The notes below the pieces were generated by a model. That model was not told where the DNA came from and ran no database searches. It saw only the letters and a list, made by a program, of their open reading frames with translations. This document shows positions 36,147 to 45,905 of a stretch of 64,000 nucleotides of DNA, piece after piece. Position 1 is the first letter of the stretch; the number at the start of each line of letters is the position of its first letter. Position numbers and translations under genes: made by a program. This stretch comes from Acinetobacter sp. TGL-Y2 (lineage in GTDB: Bacteria > Pseudomonadota > Gammaproteobacteria > Pseudomonadales > Moraxellaceae). The stretch covers positions 1,674,001 to 1,738,000 of the forward strand of contig NZ_CP015110.1 in assembly GCF_001612555.1 (NCBI RefSeq). Reading direction: 5' to 3'.

Positions 36147-37373
36147 TTGCTGAACACTCAGTTCATACAACAAATACGTGATTGGGCAGATCAATTCCCG
36201 TGGCTAGAAATGCTTAGCTCTTTAGGCATTCTGATTTTGGTTGCTTTTATTGCCAATTTGATTGCAAAACAAGTGGTGGTTCGTGGGATACGAAACCTCA
36301 TTACGCGTTTAAAATTTAGCAATAGCGATGTCATCGCTGAACATAGTGTGATTCGACGTATCTCTAATATTATTCCTGCAATCGTGATTATGAACGGAAT
36401 TCCCAGTGTTCCGCATTTGTCTGTCAAAATGATTACACTGGTACAAATGCTCTCACAAGCGTTTATTTTCTTTACCCTTGCTTTAGCGATTAGTCAGTTC
36501 TTAACTGTATTTAATGTCATTTATCAACGTAATCCAAAATCTTATAATAAACCGATTAAAGGCTATCTACAGCTGGTCAAACTCATCATTTTCGTGGTTT
36601 GCGGTTTAATGATTTTAGGAACATTCCTTAAAAAAGATGTGTTTACCTTACTTGCAGGTTTTGGTGCAATGGCAGCGGTACTGATGCTCGTGTTCCAAAA
36701 CACCATCTTGTCTCTGGTGGCTTCGGTTCAGATTTCTTCATATGACATGGTGCGTATTGGTGATTGGATCGAAATGCCAACTTTGAATGCCGATGGTGAT
36801 GTCATTGATATGTCATTACATACGGTGACAGTCCAAAACTTTGATAAAACCTTTACCACTATTCCCACCAATCGTTTGGTGACAGACACTTTTAAAAACT
36901 GGCGTGGCATGCAGGAACAGGGTGTTCGCCGCATTAAACGTTCAATTATTATTGATCAGAACAGTATTCATTTTATTTCTGCTTTAGAGCTGCGCAAACT
37001 CAAAGAGTTTTTATTGATTGATCAGTACTTGAGTGAAAAACAAAATGAATTAAAAGCGTTTAATCAAAAATATGCGAACGATGCCGAAAACAATCAGAGA
37101 CGTTTGACCAACTTAGGTACGTTTAGAGCCTATGTCGAATTTTATCTTAAAAATCACGCTGGCATTGCAACCCATCAATCCTTAATTATTCGTCAGTTAC
37201 AGCCGACCAGTGAAGGCCTGCCTTTAGAAATTTATGCCTTTACCAACACCACGGCATGGACAGAATACGAGGCGATTCAGTCGGATATTTTTGATCATTT
37301 ACTGGCGATTTTGCCGGAATTTGGTTTAAAAATATTCCAAATTCCTTCTGGGAATGATTTTAAGATGCATTAA
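36147..37373 (+). CDS. Mechanosensitive channel, MscS family (YbdG-like)
   Basis: A 408-residue protein with four or five N-terminal helices and the pore-lining/MscS core LLAGFGAMAAVLMLVFQNTILSLVASVQISSYDMVRIGDWIEMP, followed by a beta domain with the C-terminal YbdG-type extension. It protects against osmotic downshock. The start is TTG 36147 behind TAGGTC; no upstream ATG is in frame, so the start is uncertain. Confidence 0.86.
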   Translation: MLNTQFIQQIRDWADQFPWLEMLSSLGILILVAFIANLIAKQVVVRGIRNLITRLKFSNSDVIAEHSVIRRISNIIPAIVIMNGIPSVPHLSVKMITLVQMLSQAFIFFTLALAISQFLTVFNVIYQRNPKSYNKPIKGYLQLVKLIIFVVCGLMILGTFLKKDVFTLLAGFGAMAAVLMLVFQNTILSLVASVQISSYDMVRIGDWIEMPTLNADGDVIDMSLHTVTVQNFDKTFTTIPTNRLVTDTFKNWRGMQEQGVRRIKRSIIIDQNSIHFISALELRKLKEFLLIDQYLSEKQNELKAFNQKYANDAENNQRRLTNLGTFRAYVEFYLKNHAGIATHQSLIIRQLQPTSEGLPLEIYAFTNTTAWTEYEAIQSDIFDHLLAILPEFGLKIFQIPSGNDFKMH

Positions 37374-37416
37374 GAAGCAGTACACTCAATTCTTTATAGG
37401 CGCTTAGAGTTTTATT

Positions 37417-39279
37417 ATGTTGCAATGGTTTGAAAAGTTAGTCGACCCCTATCCTACCCAAGGATTGAATGAACCATTGCCGCGAAAATTCTTTCCATTT
37501 GTGTGGCAAGCAGCTTCAGGCATTAAGCGTTATTTACTTATTTTGGTGTTGTTTACTGCAGCAACAGCCAGTTTTGAAGCCGTGTTCTTTTCACAAATTG
37601 GACATTTGGTCGACTGGCTGAGTCAATCTACACCTGAAACCGTTTTGGACAATCATCGCCAGCAATTGATCGTTCTCACCTTGATTTTAATGGGCAATAT
37701 TTTCTTTGCCAGTATGCAGTCGATCATTCGTCATCAAATTTTGTTTAGTAGCTTTCCCATGCGTCTGCGCTGGAGATTTCATAATTTACTGCTCAGACAA
37801 GGTTTAGACTTCTTTCATAATGATTTTGCAGGACGACTTTCTGCTAAGGTAATGCAAACCTCTCTTGCCGTACGTGAGTTCTGGGTCATTTTGGGCGATA
37901 TGGTCACCTATGTCATCGTGTACTTCATTACGATTAGTATTGTATTAGGGAATATTTCTACCATTTTATTGCTTCCGCTTCTGCTTTGGTTGATCTTGTT
38001 TGTGGGCGCTGCATGTTTTTTTATTCCAAGATTAGGCCGTATATCCAAAGAACAAGCAGATGCACGTGCGGTCATGACTGGACGGGTGACGGATGCTTAT
38101 ACCAACATTCAAACTGTAAAACTATTTGCGCATGCAGGTCGTGAAAGCCAATATGCCAAAGAGTCGATGCAAGAGTTTATGCGCACTGTATTTAAGCAAA
38201 TGCGCTTGGGTACACTCTATGAAATCAGCATTAACCTGCTTACAGCGATTTTATTCTTTGGCGTGTTAGGAACAGCGGTTTGGCTGTGGCTACAAGGTGA
38301 CGCCAATATTGGTGTGATTGCAGCAACCACCGCTATGATTTTGAAACTCAACAGCATGGCTGCATTTATGATGTGGCAAACTTCGGCTTTATTTGAAAAT
38401 ATCGGCACCATTCAAGACGGTATGATGACGCTGGGTAAACCGCTGCATATTGAAGATAAGCCTGATGCACAACCACTGGCGCTAACGCAGGGTGAAATTC
38501 AATTTAGAGATTTAAGTTTTGCCTACAATGATAAAAATGTGATTGATCAATTAAACCTGACTATTCGCCCAGGTGAAAAAATTGGGATTGTAGGGCGTTC
38601 AGGTGCAGGTAAGTCAACCTTAATTCAACTGTTGCTTAACTTCTATAGATTAAATCAGGGGCAAATCCTGATTGATGGGCAAGATATTCAAGATGTGACC
38701 CAAGACAGTTTGCGAAAAAATATCGCACTGGTGACACAAGACACTTCACTACTCCATCGAACTGTCGCTGAAAATATTAAATATGGTCGTCCAGATGCGT
38801 CCGATGAAGATATGTACGAAGCAGTACGTAAAGCCAAAGCGGAAGAGTTTATTCCACAGTTGACTGATTTACGGGGTCAAACTGGTTATAACGCCTATGT
38901 GGGTGAACGTGGTGTAAAACTCTCCGGGGGGCAGCGTCAGCGTATTGCCATTGCTCGTGTTTTCTTAAAAGATGCGCCGATTTTGGTCTTAGACGAGGCT
39001 ACCAGTGCCTTAGACTCAGAAGTTGAAGCTGCAATCCAATCCAGTTTGGATGATTTAATGCAAGGTAAAACAGTGATTGCAATTGCGCACCGTTTATCTA
39101 CAATTGCACAAATGGATCGTTTAATTGTACTAGATCAAGGGGATATTGCAGAACAAGGTACGCATGATGAACTGATTGCGCAAAATGGCATTTATGCGCA
39201 GTTGTGGCAACGACAAACGGGTGGATTTTTAGTCGAACAAAAACTGGCACATCCCGCGTTAGAGAAGGAAGACAATTAA
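37417..39279 (+). CDS. ABC exporter, fused membrane and ATPase domains
   Basis: A 620-residue half-transporter. Six helices occupy about 35-330. The ATPase has Walker A GRSGAGKST, signature LSGGQRQR and Walker B ILVLDEATSALD. It is of the MsbA/multidrug type, but the substrate is unknown. It is 43 bp after the mscS gene and ends 1 bp before the MaoC gene. Confidence 0.9.
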   Translation: MLQWFEKLVDPYPTQGLNEPLPRKFFPFVWQAASGIKRYLLILVLFTAATASFEAVFFSQIGHLVDWLSQSTPETVLDNHRQQLIVLTLILMGNIFFASMQSIIRHQILFSSFPMRLRWRFHNLLLRQGLDFFHNDFAGRLSAKVMQTSLAVREFWVILGDMVTYVIVYFITISIVLGNISTILLLPLLLWLILFVGAACFFIPRLGRISKEQADARAVMTGRVTDAYTNIQTVKLFAHAGRESQYAKESMQEFMRTVFKQMRLGTLYEISINLLTAILFFGVLGTAVWLWLQGDANIGVIAATTAMILKLNSMAAFMMWQTSALFENIGTIQDGMMTLGKPLHIEDKPDAQPLALTQGEIQFRDLSFAYNDKNVIDQLNLTIRPGEKIGIVGRSGAGKSTLIQLLLNFYRLNQGQILIDGQDIQDVTQDSLRKNIALVTQDTSLLHRTVAENIKYGRPDASDEDMYEAVRKAKAEEFIPQLTDLRGQTGYNAYVGERGVKLSGGQRQRIAIARVFLKDAPILVLDEATSALDSEVEAAIQSSLDDLMQGKTVIAIAHRLSTIAQMDRLIVLDQGDIAEQGTHDELIAQNGIYAQLWQRQTGGFLVEQKLAHPALEKEDN

Positions 39280-39280
39280 A

Positions 39281-39718
39281 ATGCTTTATCTTGAAGATTT
39301 AAAAATTGGTGATCAGTTTAAAAGTCGTGAATATGAAATGACTTTAGCAGAGATTAAAGAGTTCGCTCATAAATATGACCCCCAAGTCTTTCATACCGAC
39401 GAAGAAGCAGCGAAAGATCACCCTATTTTTCAAGGCATTGCTGCCAGTGGTTGGCATACCTCAGCAGTCACCATGCGCCTATGGACAGAATGCTTTCCGA
39501 CCGCACATGGGCTAATTGGCTCAGAATCTAGCTTGCGCTGGCCACGTCCTGCACGCGCTGGTGATCGGATTCATGTTGAAGTTGAAATTGTGGCAGTTAA
39601 TCCGTCTAAAACCAAAATGGATCGTGGTATTGTGAGCTATGTGACCCAAGCCAAAAATCAGCATGGTGATGTTTTACTTATTTCAACCACTAAAATTGTG
39701 GTGTTTAAAAAAACCTGA
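39281..39718 (+). CDS. MaoC-like (R)-enoyl-CoA hydratase family protein
   Basis: A 145-residue hotdog-fold protein. The hydratase motif is visible in YDPQVFHTDEEAAKDHPIFQGIAASGWHT, with the catalytic Asp and His. It probably hydrates an enoyl-CoA. It lies directly after the ABC exporter (1-bp gap) and is probably translated from the same mRNA, though their functions are not clearly linked. Confidence 0.85.
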   Translation: MLYLEDLKIGDQFKSREYEMTLAEIKEFAHKYDPQVFHTDEEAAKDHPIFQGIAASGWHTSAVTMRLWTECFPTAHGLIGSESSLRWPRPARAGDRIHVEVEIVAVNPSKTKMDRGIVSYVTQAKNQHGDVLLISTTKIVVFKKT

Positions 39719-39825
39719 CGCCTAACTATGTCTTAATCCGCTTCGGATGAGGCCTAGGCTTTGTCCGACAATTTTACGGTTTTAAACGCATTTTTATGTC
39801 ACTATCAATTTGAAAAATTACAATA

Positions 39826-40881
39826 ATGACGCATAGCATTGGATCGCACATGAAAACAGTCTCTGGTCGCCCAGATCTTGGAATTCCAGGTGTATATGGA
39901 CTCTTACTTTTAGATGTCGTTTCTCGTTGGGGCTATAGCGCAGAGTCGCTGTTTGCGCCCTTCGGTTATAGTAACGAACAACTTGCAGACCCTGAATGTC
40001 GTATTCCGCTTCATACCGCCAATGAAATGATTATTCTTGCGCGCAAAATGACAGGTGAACACTCCTTGGGCTATCATTTGGGCAATCAAATGCGCATCTC
40101 AATCCATGGATTTATTGGGTATGCGATCATGACTTCCAATGAAATTGTGGACGCTCTGATTTTAGCCAATCGTTTTATTCAGCTGCGAATGCCCTTTCTG
40201 CAATTTCATTTTTCGACGTTCACTGAACAGGTGTCTTTACAACTGCAGTGTGATATCGACATTGAACCCTTAAGAACTGAAATTGTAATGGCCTTGACGT
40301 TTGGGGTCATGACCATGGCACGTGCGCTCACCGGCGTAAATGACTTACATGGTGATATCAATTTTGACTTTCCAAAGCCTGAAGGTTTTGATAAATATTT
40401 GAGTCGTTTACATCCACAACATGCAATTCATTTTGATCAACCCCACTATTTGGCAAGTTTTGACAAAAAATATTTGGCTCTAAAAATGGTCAATGCAGAC
40501 CCAATCGCCAGTCAAATTGCGATCAATCAGTGTGAGTCAGAGCTGTCTGAATTAGGTGAACGTCGCCGTATCTCAATGCGTGTACGCGATATTTTAACTC
40601 ATTCTGAGCAGCATTATCTAAACATTGAACATGTGGCAGATCGGCTTCACATGTCAGATCGAACACTCAAACGTCAACTGGCAGCCGAAGGCACCTCTTT
40701 TTCAACCTTAGTGGATGAGGTTCGTTATCGTCACGCGACGTCGCTGCTTTCTCGTACCGACTATACACTTGAGCAAATTGCAGACGAACTCGGCTATTCA
40801 GATGTAGCCAATTTTAGTCGTGCATTTAAGCGCTGGAGTGGACGTAGCCCGAGTAGTTGGCGCAAAGATCCTTATTTGTAA
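39826..40881 (+). CDS. AraC-family regulator with N-terminal arabinose-binding-like (OruR type) domain
   Basis: A 351-residue regulator. An N-terminal ligand domain (about 25-210; PF12625-like) is followed by two C-terminal HTH units: LNIEHVADRLHMSDRTLKRQLAAEGTSF and LEQIADELGYSDVANFSRAFKRWSG. A second start at 39850 is possible, since neither has a strong ribosome site. Target unknown. Regulators of this type often control fatty-acid or amine catabolism. Confidence 0.85.
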   Translation: MTHSIGSHMKTVSGRPDLGIPGVYGLLLLDVVSRWGYSAESLFAPFGYSNEQLADPECRIPLHTANEMIILARKMTGEHSLGYHLGNQMRISIHGFIGYAIMTSNEIVDALILANRFIQLRMPFLQFHFSTFTEQVSLQLQCDIDIEPLRTEIVMALTFGVMTMARALTGVNDLHGDINFDFPKPEGFDKYLSRLHPQHAIHFDQPHYLASFDKKYLALKMVNADPIASQIAINQCESELSELGERRRISMRVRDILTHSEQHYLNIEHVADRLHMSDRTLKRQLAAEGTSFSTLVDEVRYRHATSLLSRTDYTLEQIADELGYSDVANFSRAFKRWSGRSPSSWRKDPYL

Positions 40882-40968
40882 GATGTTAAGAACTTTCGCT
40901 TTTAAAAAAAAACATGTATAACACTGAAAAAGTTTGTTAAGTCATTTGTTAAATAACAAGGAGTCATT

Positions 40969-41343
40969 ATGAATCATCCTTCAGAGCTGAAGTATGCCAA
41001 TACACATGAATGGGTAAAAATTGAAGGTGATCTTGTGGTGACTGGAATTTCAGATCATGCACAAGATGCTTTAGGCGACTTGGTTTATGTGGAAGCACCA
41101 GAACTTGGACGACAGCTGACTGCAGGTGAACAAGCGGGTGTGGTTGAGTCGGTGAAGACTGCATCTGATATACATGCACCAATTTCAGGTGAAGTGGTTG
41201 AAATTAACCCAGACTTGGAAGACGACCCTGATTTTGTCAATGACGACCCTTATGGCAAAGGTTGGATCTATAAAATTAAGCCAAATAATATGGCAGACGT
41301 AGAACAACTTTTAACAAGTGATGCATACACAGCAGGTTTATAA
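40969..41343 (+). CDS. gcvH: Glycine cleavage system H protein
   Basis: A 124-residue lipoyl carrier protein. The lipoylation Lys is K63 in [13 protein letters not shown]. It shuttles the aminomethyl group between the P, T and L proteins in glycine cleavage. A strong AAGGAG precedes ATG 40969. gcvT and gcvP are not adjacent, and I see no glycine riboswitch in the 87-bp upstream gap. Confidence 0.95.
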   Translation: MNHPSELKYANTHEWVKIEGDLVVTGISDHAQDALGDLVYVEAPELGRQLTAGEQAGVVESVKTASDIHAPISGEVVEINPDLEDDPDFVNDDPYGKGWIYKIKPNNMADVEQLLTSDAYTAGL

Positions 41344-41359
41344 TTTTTTATAGCATGAT

Positions 41360-41386
41360 AAAAATCAGTCTTCGGGCTGATTTTTT
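41360..41386 (+). terminator. Intrinsic terminator of gcvH
   Basis: AAAATCAGTC pairs with GGCTGATTTT (one G-T pair) around a TTCG tetraloop, followed by T residues. Confidence 0.92.
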
Positions 41387-41567
41387 CCATTCTATTCCTT
41401 CGTATTGCATATTCTTATTCAAATGGACACTCAGTGGCATTTATTAGTGAACACTAATCTTCACCTTTAATTCAATCTAATATTCTCACAATGTTTACTT
41501 CTGATGTATAGACAACAATACAAAATCGTTCTAAATCCATTATCAGAATTTAGAACTGCTAAACAAC

Positions 41568-42621
41568 GGTTTTGTTGCACAAAGGTTTGAAAGGCAGAGC
41601 TACCCTAATTGAGCCAAATTTAAGTGGCAACATGGGTATGAGGGCGACCTAGCTCTGTGAATTTATTTAAGACTGCTACGCGTGCATGAATCTCATTCAC
41701 CTGACTAGGGAAACTCCTTGCCGTTAATTTATCGCCTAATAATTTGATGCAATGCATCTTGGTTTCCACCAAACTTCGACGATGATAACCAGACCACTTT
41801 TTCCAAAGGGATCTTCCTGAGAAGCACTGCTTCGCAAGATTGATTGTTTTCAATAACTCATTCCGCTCTATAGACATCGCTTGCTGATCTTTCCAAGGCT
41901 TTGCATTTTTCCTTGGTGGTATTACCGCATGTGCATCTCGATCTAAAATGACTTGTCGGCAGTGCTTTGTATCATAAGCACCATCTGTACAGACAGAATC
42001 AATTTGCTCATCCAAGGGAATTTGAGCAAGTAAATCTTCTAATACTTGTGAATCACTGACATCATTTGTAGTGAGTTGTACAGCCCGTATTTGTAGGGTT
42101 TTAGCGTCTATACCAATATGCAGTTTGCGCCATTGACGACGGTATTCAGGCTGATGTTTCTTACGTTTCCATTCACCCTCACCTAAAAATTTCAGACCAG
42201 TAGAATCGACGAGTAGATGTAGTCCATCACTACTTTTCTGATAGCTAATTGCGATATCAATATGCTTTTGTCTTCTGCATATGGTCGAATAATCTGGTGC
42301 TGTCCAATCTAATCCACAGAGTCTAATCAGACTTTGAACAAAGCCTGTGACCATACGTAAAGACAGGCGAAATAGAGATTTGATCATCAAACAGCATTGG
42401 ATAGCGGTATCAGAATAGGTGTGATTTCGACCGTGTTTAGCTTTTGGCTGAGCATACCACTGAGTGTTAGGATCAAACCAAATGGAGATATTTCCTCGAT
42501 TGATTAAGGCTCGATTATAAGAAGACCAATTCGTTGTACGGTAGAGTTTAGGTGTAGGCTTATTCATTCCGAAATTATATTGCTGAATAAGCATCTAATG
42601 GTAGGTTTGTGCAACAAAGCC
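41568..42621 (-). mobile_element. IS5-family (IS903-type) element, copy C, with 9-bp target duplication
   Basis: A 1054-bp element. CTAAACAAC stands on both sides (41559-41567 and 42622-42630). This perfect 9-bp duplication places the element in the IS903 group of IS5. The left terminus has GGTTTTG in place of GGCTTTG. It inserted in the stretch after gcvH. Confidence 0.96.
41620..42567 (-). CDS. IS5-family transposase, copy C, intact
   Basis: A 315-residue DDE transposase from ATG 42567 (MNKPTPKLYRTTNWSSYN). Motifs match copy B. The frame extends 27 nt upstream into the terminal repeat, but the ATG fits the other copies. Its C-terminal two-thirds is nearly identical to the broken copy A. 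Confidence 0.94.
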   Translation of the reverse strand: MNKPTPKLYRTTNWSSYNRALINRGNISIWFDPNTQWYAQPKAKHGRNHTYSDTAIQCCLMIKSLFRLSLRMVTGFVQSLIRLCGLDWTAPDYSTICRRQKHIDIAISYQKSSDGLHLLVDSTGLKFLGEGEWKRKKHQPEYRRQWRKLHIGIDAKTLQIRAVQLTTNDVSDSQVLEDLLAQIPLDEQIDSVCTDGAYDTKHCRQVILDRDAHAVIPPRKNAKPWKDQQAMSIERNELLKTINLAKQCFSGRSLWKKWSGYHRRSLVETKMHCIKLLGDKLTARSFPSQVNEIHARVAVLNKFTELGRPHTHVAT

Positions 42622-42639
42622 CTAAACAACTCAAACTAA

Positions 42640-43102
42640 TTATTGGTCCTTTTTAATATCAAAACGATTCATTAAGTTTTTGATAACATTTTGCTGTGTT
42701 GTTAGATCATCCAAGTTCTTGATGTGCTCTTTCTCAAAGGTAATAAGTTGACTCGCTATATTGGGATATTCATCTTTTAATCCAGTAATAAAGTTAACCT
42801 CGATGTGCTTTTTTATGATGCTACCTTGCACGGCATCCATTTTTTCGTTTAAAGCTTTTGCTATATTTTCTTGATTCTTTGAAACATCTATAGTCAGTAA
42901 TTTTATTTGTTTCAGAATAAAGGAATGTACTTTTTTTATTCGCGTTTATTGTCCTTTTTAGATAGCCACATTGATAAACCTTTTGTTTATTTTTTCCAGT
43001 GTTGAGGTGGTTTCCTAAGACATTGGCAATGAAATCCTTCGCTTCCCACTCCTCAATTGTGTACTTTTCGAATGTACCAAAAAACTTTGAATAAAAAGGC
43101 AA
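42640..43102 (-). pseudogene. Unknown helical protein, frameshifted at an A7 run and lacking a clear start
   Basis: Frame one (43102 downward) reads ..FGTFEKYTIEEWEAKDFIAN.., frame two ends at 42640 with VSKNQENIAKALNEK, MDAVQGSIIKKHIEVNF and DLTTQQNVIKNLMNRFDIKKDQ. They join if the frame shifts at the seven-A run (42931-42937 on the + strand as T7). No ATG lies upstream before a stop, so the 5' end is probably lost. No family recognised; the C-terminal half looks coiled-coil. It lies against the IS right end. Confidence 0.5.
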
Positions 43103-43211
43103 GGAATGATTTGATATTACAAAATCCTAAACTCACATGAAGAGGATTATAAGCCGTGGATTTATAAATATCAAAATTTGATAGTTCTATTTTTTGGGCT
43201 ATTGATTTTTT

Positions 43212-43418
43212 ATGAATGAATTGGCTGTATCTATTGGACAATTCATACGCACTTCATGAGAGCTTCAGAAAATAAGTCAAGAAAGTCTCGCTTTACAATG
43301 TGGTATTAATCGAAGTTATTTGGGACGAATAGAACGAGGTGAAGTAAATATCACTGTCACAAAATTAGATGTGATCGCTCAACATTTAGGCGTAAGCACC
43401 AAAGATTTAATACCTTAA
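43212..43418 (+). pseudogene. XRE-family HTH regulator interrupted by one stop codon
   Basis: ATG 43212 opens MNELAVSIGQFIRTS, then TGA at 43257-43259, then in the same frame ELQKISQESLALQCGINRSY and LGRIERGEVNITVTKLDVIAQHLGVSTKDLIP to TAA 43416-43418. Without the stop this is a complete 68-residue Cro/C1-type HTH. The TGA is one transition away from CGA (Arg), the expected residue in the RELQ/RELR helix. It is probably an inactive remnant. Confidence 0.8.
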
Positions 43419-43499
43419 CGCTCTTATCAAATTAAAAGCATTCGATAAATAAAATTAAAACTTTTTCTAAATTGAAAATGACTATCTGCTTATAGAAGT

Positions 43500-43826
43500 T
43501 TATTTTGATATATCCAAGCGCGTTAATATAGGTTCTCTACCATCACAGCCATTGACCCACCCTTCAACAAGTGTTTGACCTTGCAAAGCAGCTAAAAGTG
43601 TTGCATACATGATTTTGAATAATGGATGGTTTACTTTTAGTTTTATTTCGCTAGAGGATGCACATCCTTCACCAACTGCAACAGGACTTTTTAGTACAAC
43701 AATTATATAGGCACCACTATCATGTACGATCAATTTTCCAACTTTAGTATTAGAAAACGGTGTATTTGCAAAAGCAGAATTGCTTAATACAGTAGCAAAA
43801 AAACAAGCGATTAAAATTTTTTTCAT
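43500..43826 (-). CDS. Small exported protein of unknown function
   Basis: A 108-residue protein with signal peptide MKKILIACFFATVLSNSAFA, cleaved before NTPFS. The mature part is beta-rich (KVGKLIVHDSGAYIIVVLKSP) with two Cys that could form a disulfide. No family is recognised with confidence. It is in a patch of toxin-related and broken genes. Confidence 0.65.
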   Translation of the reverse strand: MKKILIACFFATVLSNSAFANTPFSNTKVGKLIVHDSGAYIIVVLKSPVAVGEGCASSSEIKLKVNHPLFKIMYATLLAALQGQTLVEGWVNGCDGREPILTRLDISK

Positions 43827-44020
43827 AAATTTTCCTTATTTTTCATATTTTTGAATTATTTTCTTAAGTCTAATCTTGTTAGTAACGGATATAAACTATT
43901 GAATCTATTTAACGATTTTGGATTTAAATGATGAGGATCGAAGCATCAAATAACTGTATCCACTGAATTTAGTTGAAAACGCCTCTAAGTTGTAAGACTA
44001 AGAGGGATTTTCTTAGATTT

Positions 44021-44392
44021 TTAAATAACTAAAACAATAAATATGTCATTTTTTAGCCTATCACCTATTTTTTTGGCTTGTTCAATGCTTATTTTTGCCA
44101 AAATATAACTATCAATATAGCTACTATCATGACTTTTTGAATGTTTTTGAAAAAACCAATTTAGGGTTATATATTCACTTCCCCATACTTGATAAGCATA
44201 TACTAATTCACCATCAATATTTTGAGTGAGTATATCTCCTCCCAATATTATCACTTTATTATCTTTTAATATTTCTAAACCTAACCCAATATCAGCATAT
44301 GCCAAAGCAATTTCACTACTTCCATAATTAATAGTAGATAATGAAATCCCTTTATTTTCCAATAATTCATTGTATAAACTAATATTTATCAT
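44021..44392 (-). CDS. Putative Imm40-type immunity protein
   Basis: A 123-residue cytoplasmic protein that resembles the Imm40 immunity family, with YGSSEIALAYADIGLGLEIL, IILGGDIL and YAYQVWGSEYITLNWF. It follows the Rhs-toxin gene by 2 bp on the same strand, the usual toxin-immunity order. It should bind and block the C-terminal toxin of that protein. The family name is from recall; the gene order supports it. Confidence 0.65.
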   Translation of the reverse strand: MINISLYNELLENKGISLSTINYGSSEIALAYADIGLGLEILKDNKVIILGGDILTQNIDGELVYAYQVWGSEYITLNWFFQKHSKSHDSSYIDSYILAKISIEQAKKIGDRLKNDIFIVLVI

Positions 44393-44394
44393 AA

Positions 44395-45369
44395 CTATTT
44401 TTTAGGAACCTCATTAAAAAATCTATGGTTAATATTCCCATTTGCATCTTTAGTAAATTCATAAACTCCTTTTTTACCATTAGGAAGTGTTCCAGGAATT
44501 TCCAACCACTGATATTTTCTCCCATCACCACCAACTCTAAATGAGACTTGCCCATACTGTGCTGCAAATGTGTCAACACTCTTAGGAAAACCATGTCTTA
44601 AATCATTAGTCTTACTCATTTGAGCTATGACTTTGTCTGTATATTTTGCATTTTCAAAAAAATTGTTTCTTGCTCCATTCAAGAATAATAATGATGATGG
44701 AGCTGCTGTCCCTTGAATAGCTTGATAGTAAGTCAACTCAGCTGTGGACAGCGAAGCAAGTTTTGCTGAGAATAGTAAAGAGCCAAAGCCATATCCCATA
44801 ACAGTAGCATCACCAATACCACTTGGTGGAGGGTTATTTGCGTTAGGTACATCTGATCTAAAATTATCAGCAATCCATAATACTAATGGAATAAAAGCTA
44901 ACTGTGCTGCTTGACCACTAGGGTCTTTAAAGGAATATGAATCATTCCATCCATACTGATATCTATTTAACTGACCATCCCCATTTTTCAAAAATGTTAC
45001 TGGATCAGGCTGATAAAACCGTCCCAATACAGGGTTATAGTGACGTTGCTTTAAATAAACCAAGTCACCTGTATCTTGAATTCCACCCACAAAAGCATTG
45101 GGATTCTTTAAGTTACTTGGTTTTTTATACTGAAGCTGTTGACCAAAAGGCGCATACTGATACGACTGACTCACCACACCTTGTTCATTGATCACTTTTA
45201 AGGTAGAGCCATCAAAGCTTTGAATATGATACTGAATCCTGTCCTTAGCCAGCGTAAGCTGACTAAGAAGTAGAACTAAACTCAATACCACAAACTGCAC
45301 AGCAGATGACCAAAGTTTTTTAGAGTTTAACTTGTTATTTTTCATTAAGCTTTTCATTATAATTCTCAT
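44395..45369 (-). CDS. Short Rhs-core protein with C-terminal toxin domain
   Basis: A 324-residue protein. It has an N-terminal hydrophobic signal/anchor (about 20-41), then an Rhs repeat and the conserved core GDLVYLKQRHYNPVLGRFYQPDP (about 105-127), then a variable C-terminal region. The last about 80 residues (TDKVIAQMSKTNDLRHGFPK onward, with GGDGRKYQWLEIPG and NGNINHRFF) look like a small toxin domain, perhaps an RNase; its family is not assigned. It has almost none of the long Rhs shell. ATG 45369 has an AAGGGG site. It pairs with the Imm40-like gene. Confidence 0.7.
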   Translation of the reverse strand: MRIIMKSLMKNNKLNSKKLWSSAVQFVVLSLVLLLSQLTLAKDRIQYHIQSFDGSTLKVINEQGVVSQSYQYAPFGQQLQYKKPSNLKNPNAFVGGIQDTGDLVYLKQRHYNPVLGRFYQPDPVTFLKNGDGQLNRYQYGWNDSYSFKDPSGQAAQLAFIPLVLWIADNFRSDVPNANNPPPSGIGDATVMGYGFGSLLFSAKLASLSTAELTYYQAIQGTAAPSSLLFLNGARNNFFENAKYTDKVIAQMSKTNDLRHGFPKSVDTFAAQYGQVSFRVGGDGRKYQWLEIPGTLPNGKKGVYEFTKDANGNINHRFFNEVPKK

Positions 45370-45380
45370 GATTCATCCCC

Positions 45381-45905
45381 TTAGTCATCTTCCAAGATCA
45401 TATCTAAGATTGCAGGCAACCATGCTGCCATATCTTCATCAGGATCAGGCTCACTTGGTTGAATCAGCGGGTCTAAAACACCTTTCGCACCCAATAATTT
45501 ATACTCATAACCATCTTTATGACCATCACCATCTGAGTCAGGATTATTTGGATCAGAACCTATAAAGTGTTTGATATAATCAGGTAAACCATCATCATCA
45601 CTGTCGGTATAGCTATCCAATAAGTTATTAATACCAAACTCTGCACCTTCAAAATCATTCATCAGATCAAAGCCTTAACTATTGGCATCTGGATAATCTT
45701 CTAAGGTTGCGACCAATTTCCCAGCAACATAGACATAAGCCTTGCTATAGCCTGATTGATGATTAATGTCATAAACCAGATTACCTGCTGAATCATAAAT
45801 ATAGTCAGTAATACCATCATCACGAACACGCAAACCATCTGCATTGTAGATATAAGTTTCATTACCATTTTTACTGATACGATAGTAAGCATCATAAGTA
45901 AGTGC
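45381..45905 (-). pseudogene. Rhs/thrombospondin-type-3-like fragment with an internal stop
   Basis: Starting at the junction near 45905, the frame reads Rhs repeats (YIYNADGLRVRDDGITDYIYDS, GKLVATLEDYPDANS), hits TAA at 45675-45677 and continues in frame as a Ca-binding, TSP3-like region (SDDDGLPDYIKHFIGSDPNN, DSDGDGHKDGYEYK) to 45381. It is the 3' end of a larger Rhs-related surface protein whose front half is missing. Confidence 0.7.

Noticed and set aside
40882..40968. Glycine riboswitch before gcvH
   Set aside because: The gap is only 87 bp, A+T-rich, with none of the conserved aptamer cores.
43053..43241. 62-residue leftward ORF over the XRE and helical remnants
   Set aside because: It overlaps better-supported frames on both strands and shows no protein-like features.
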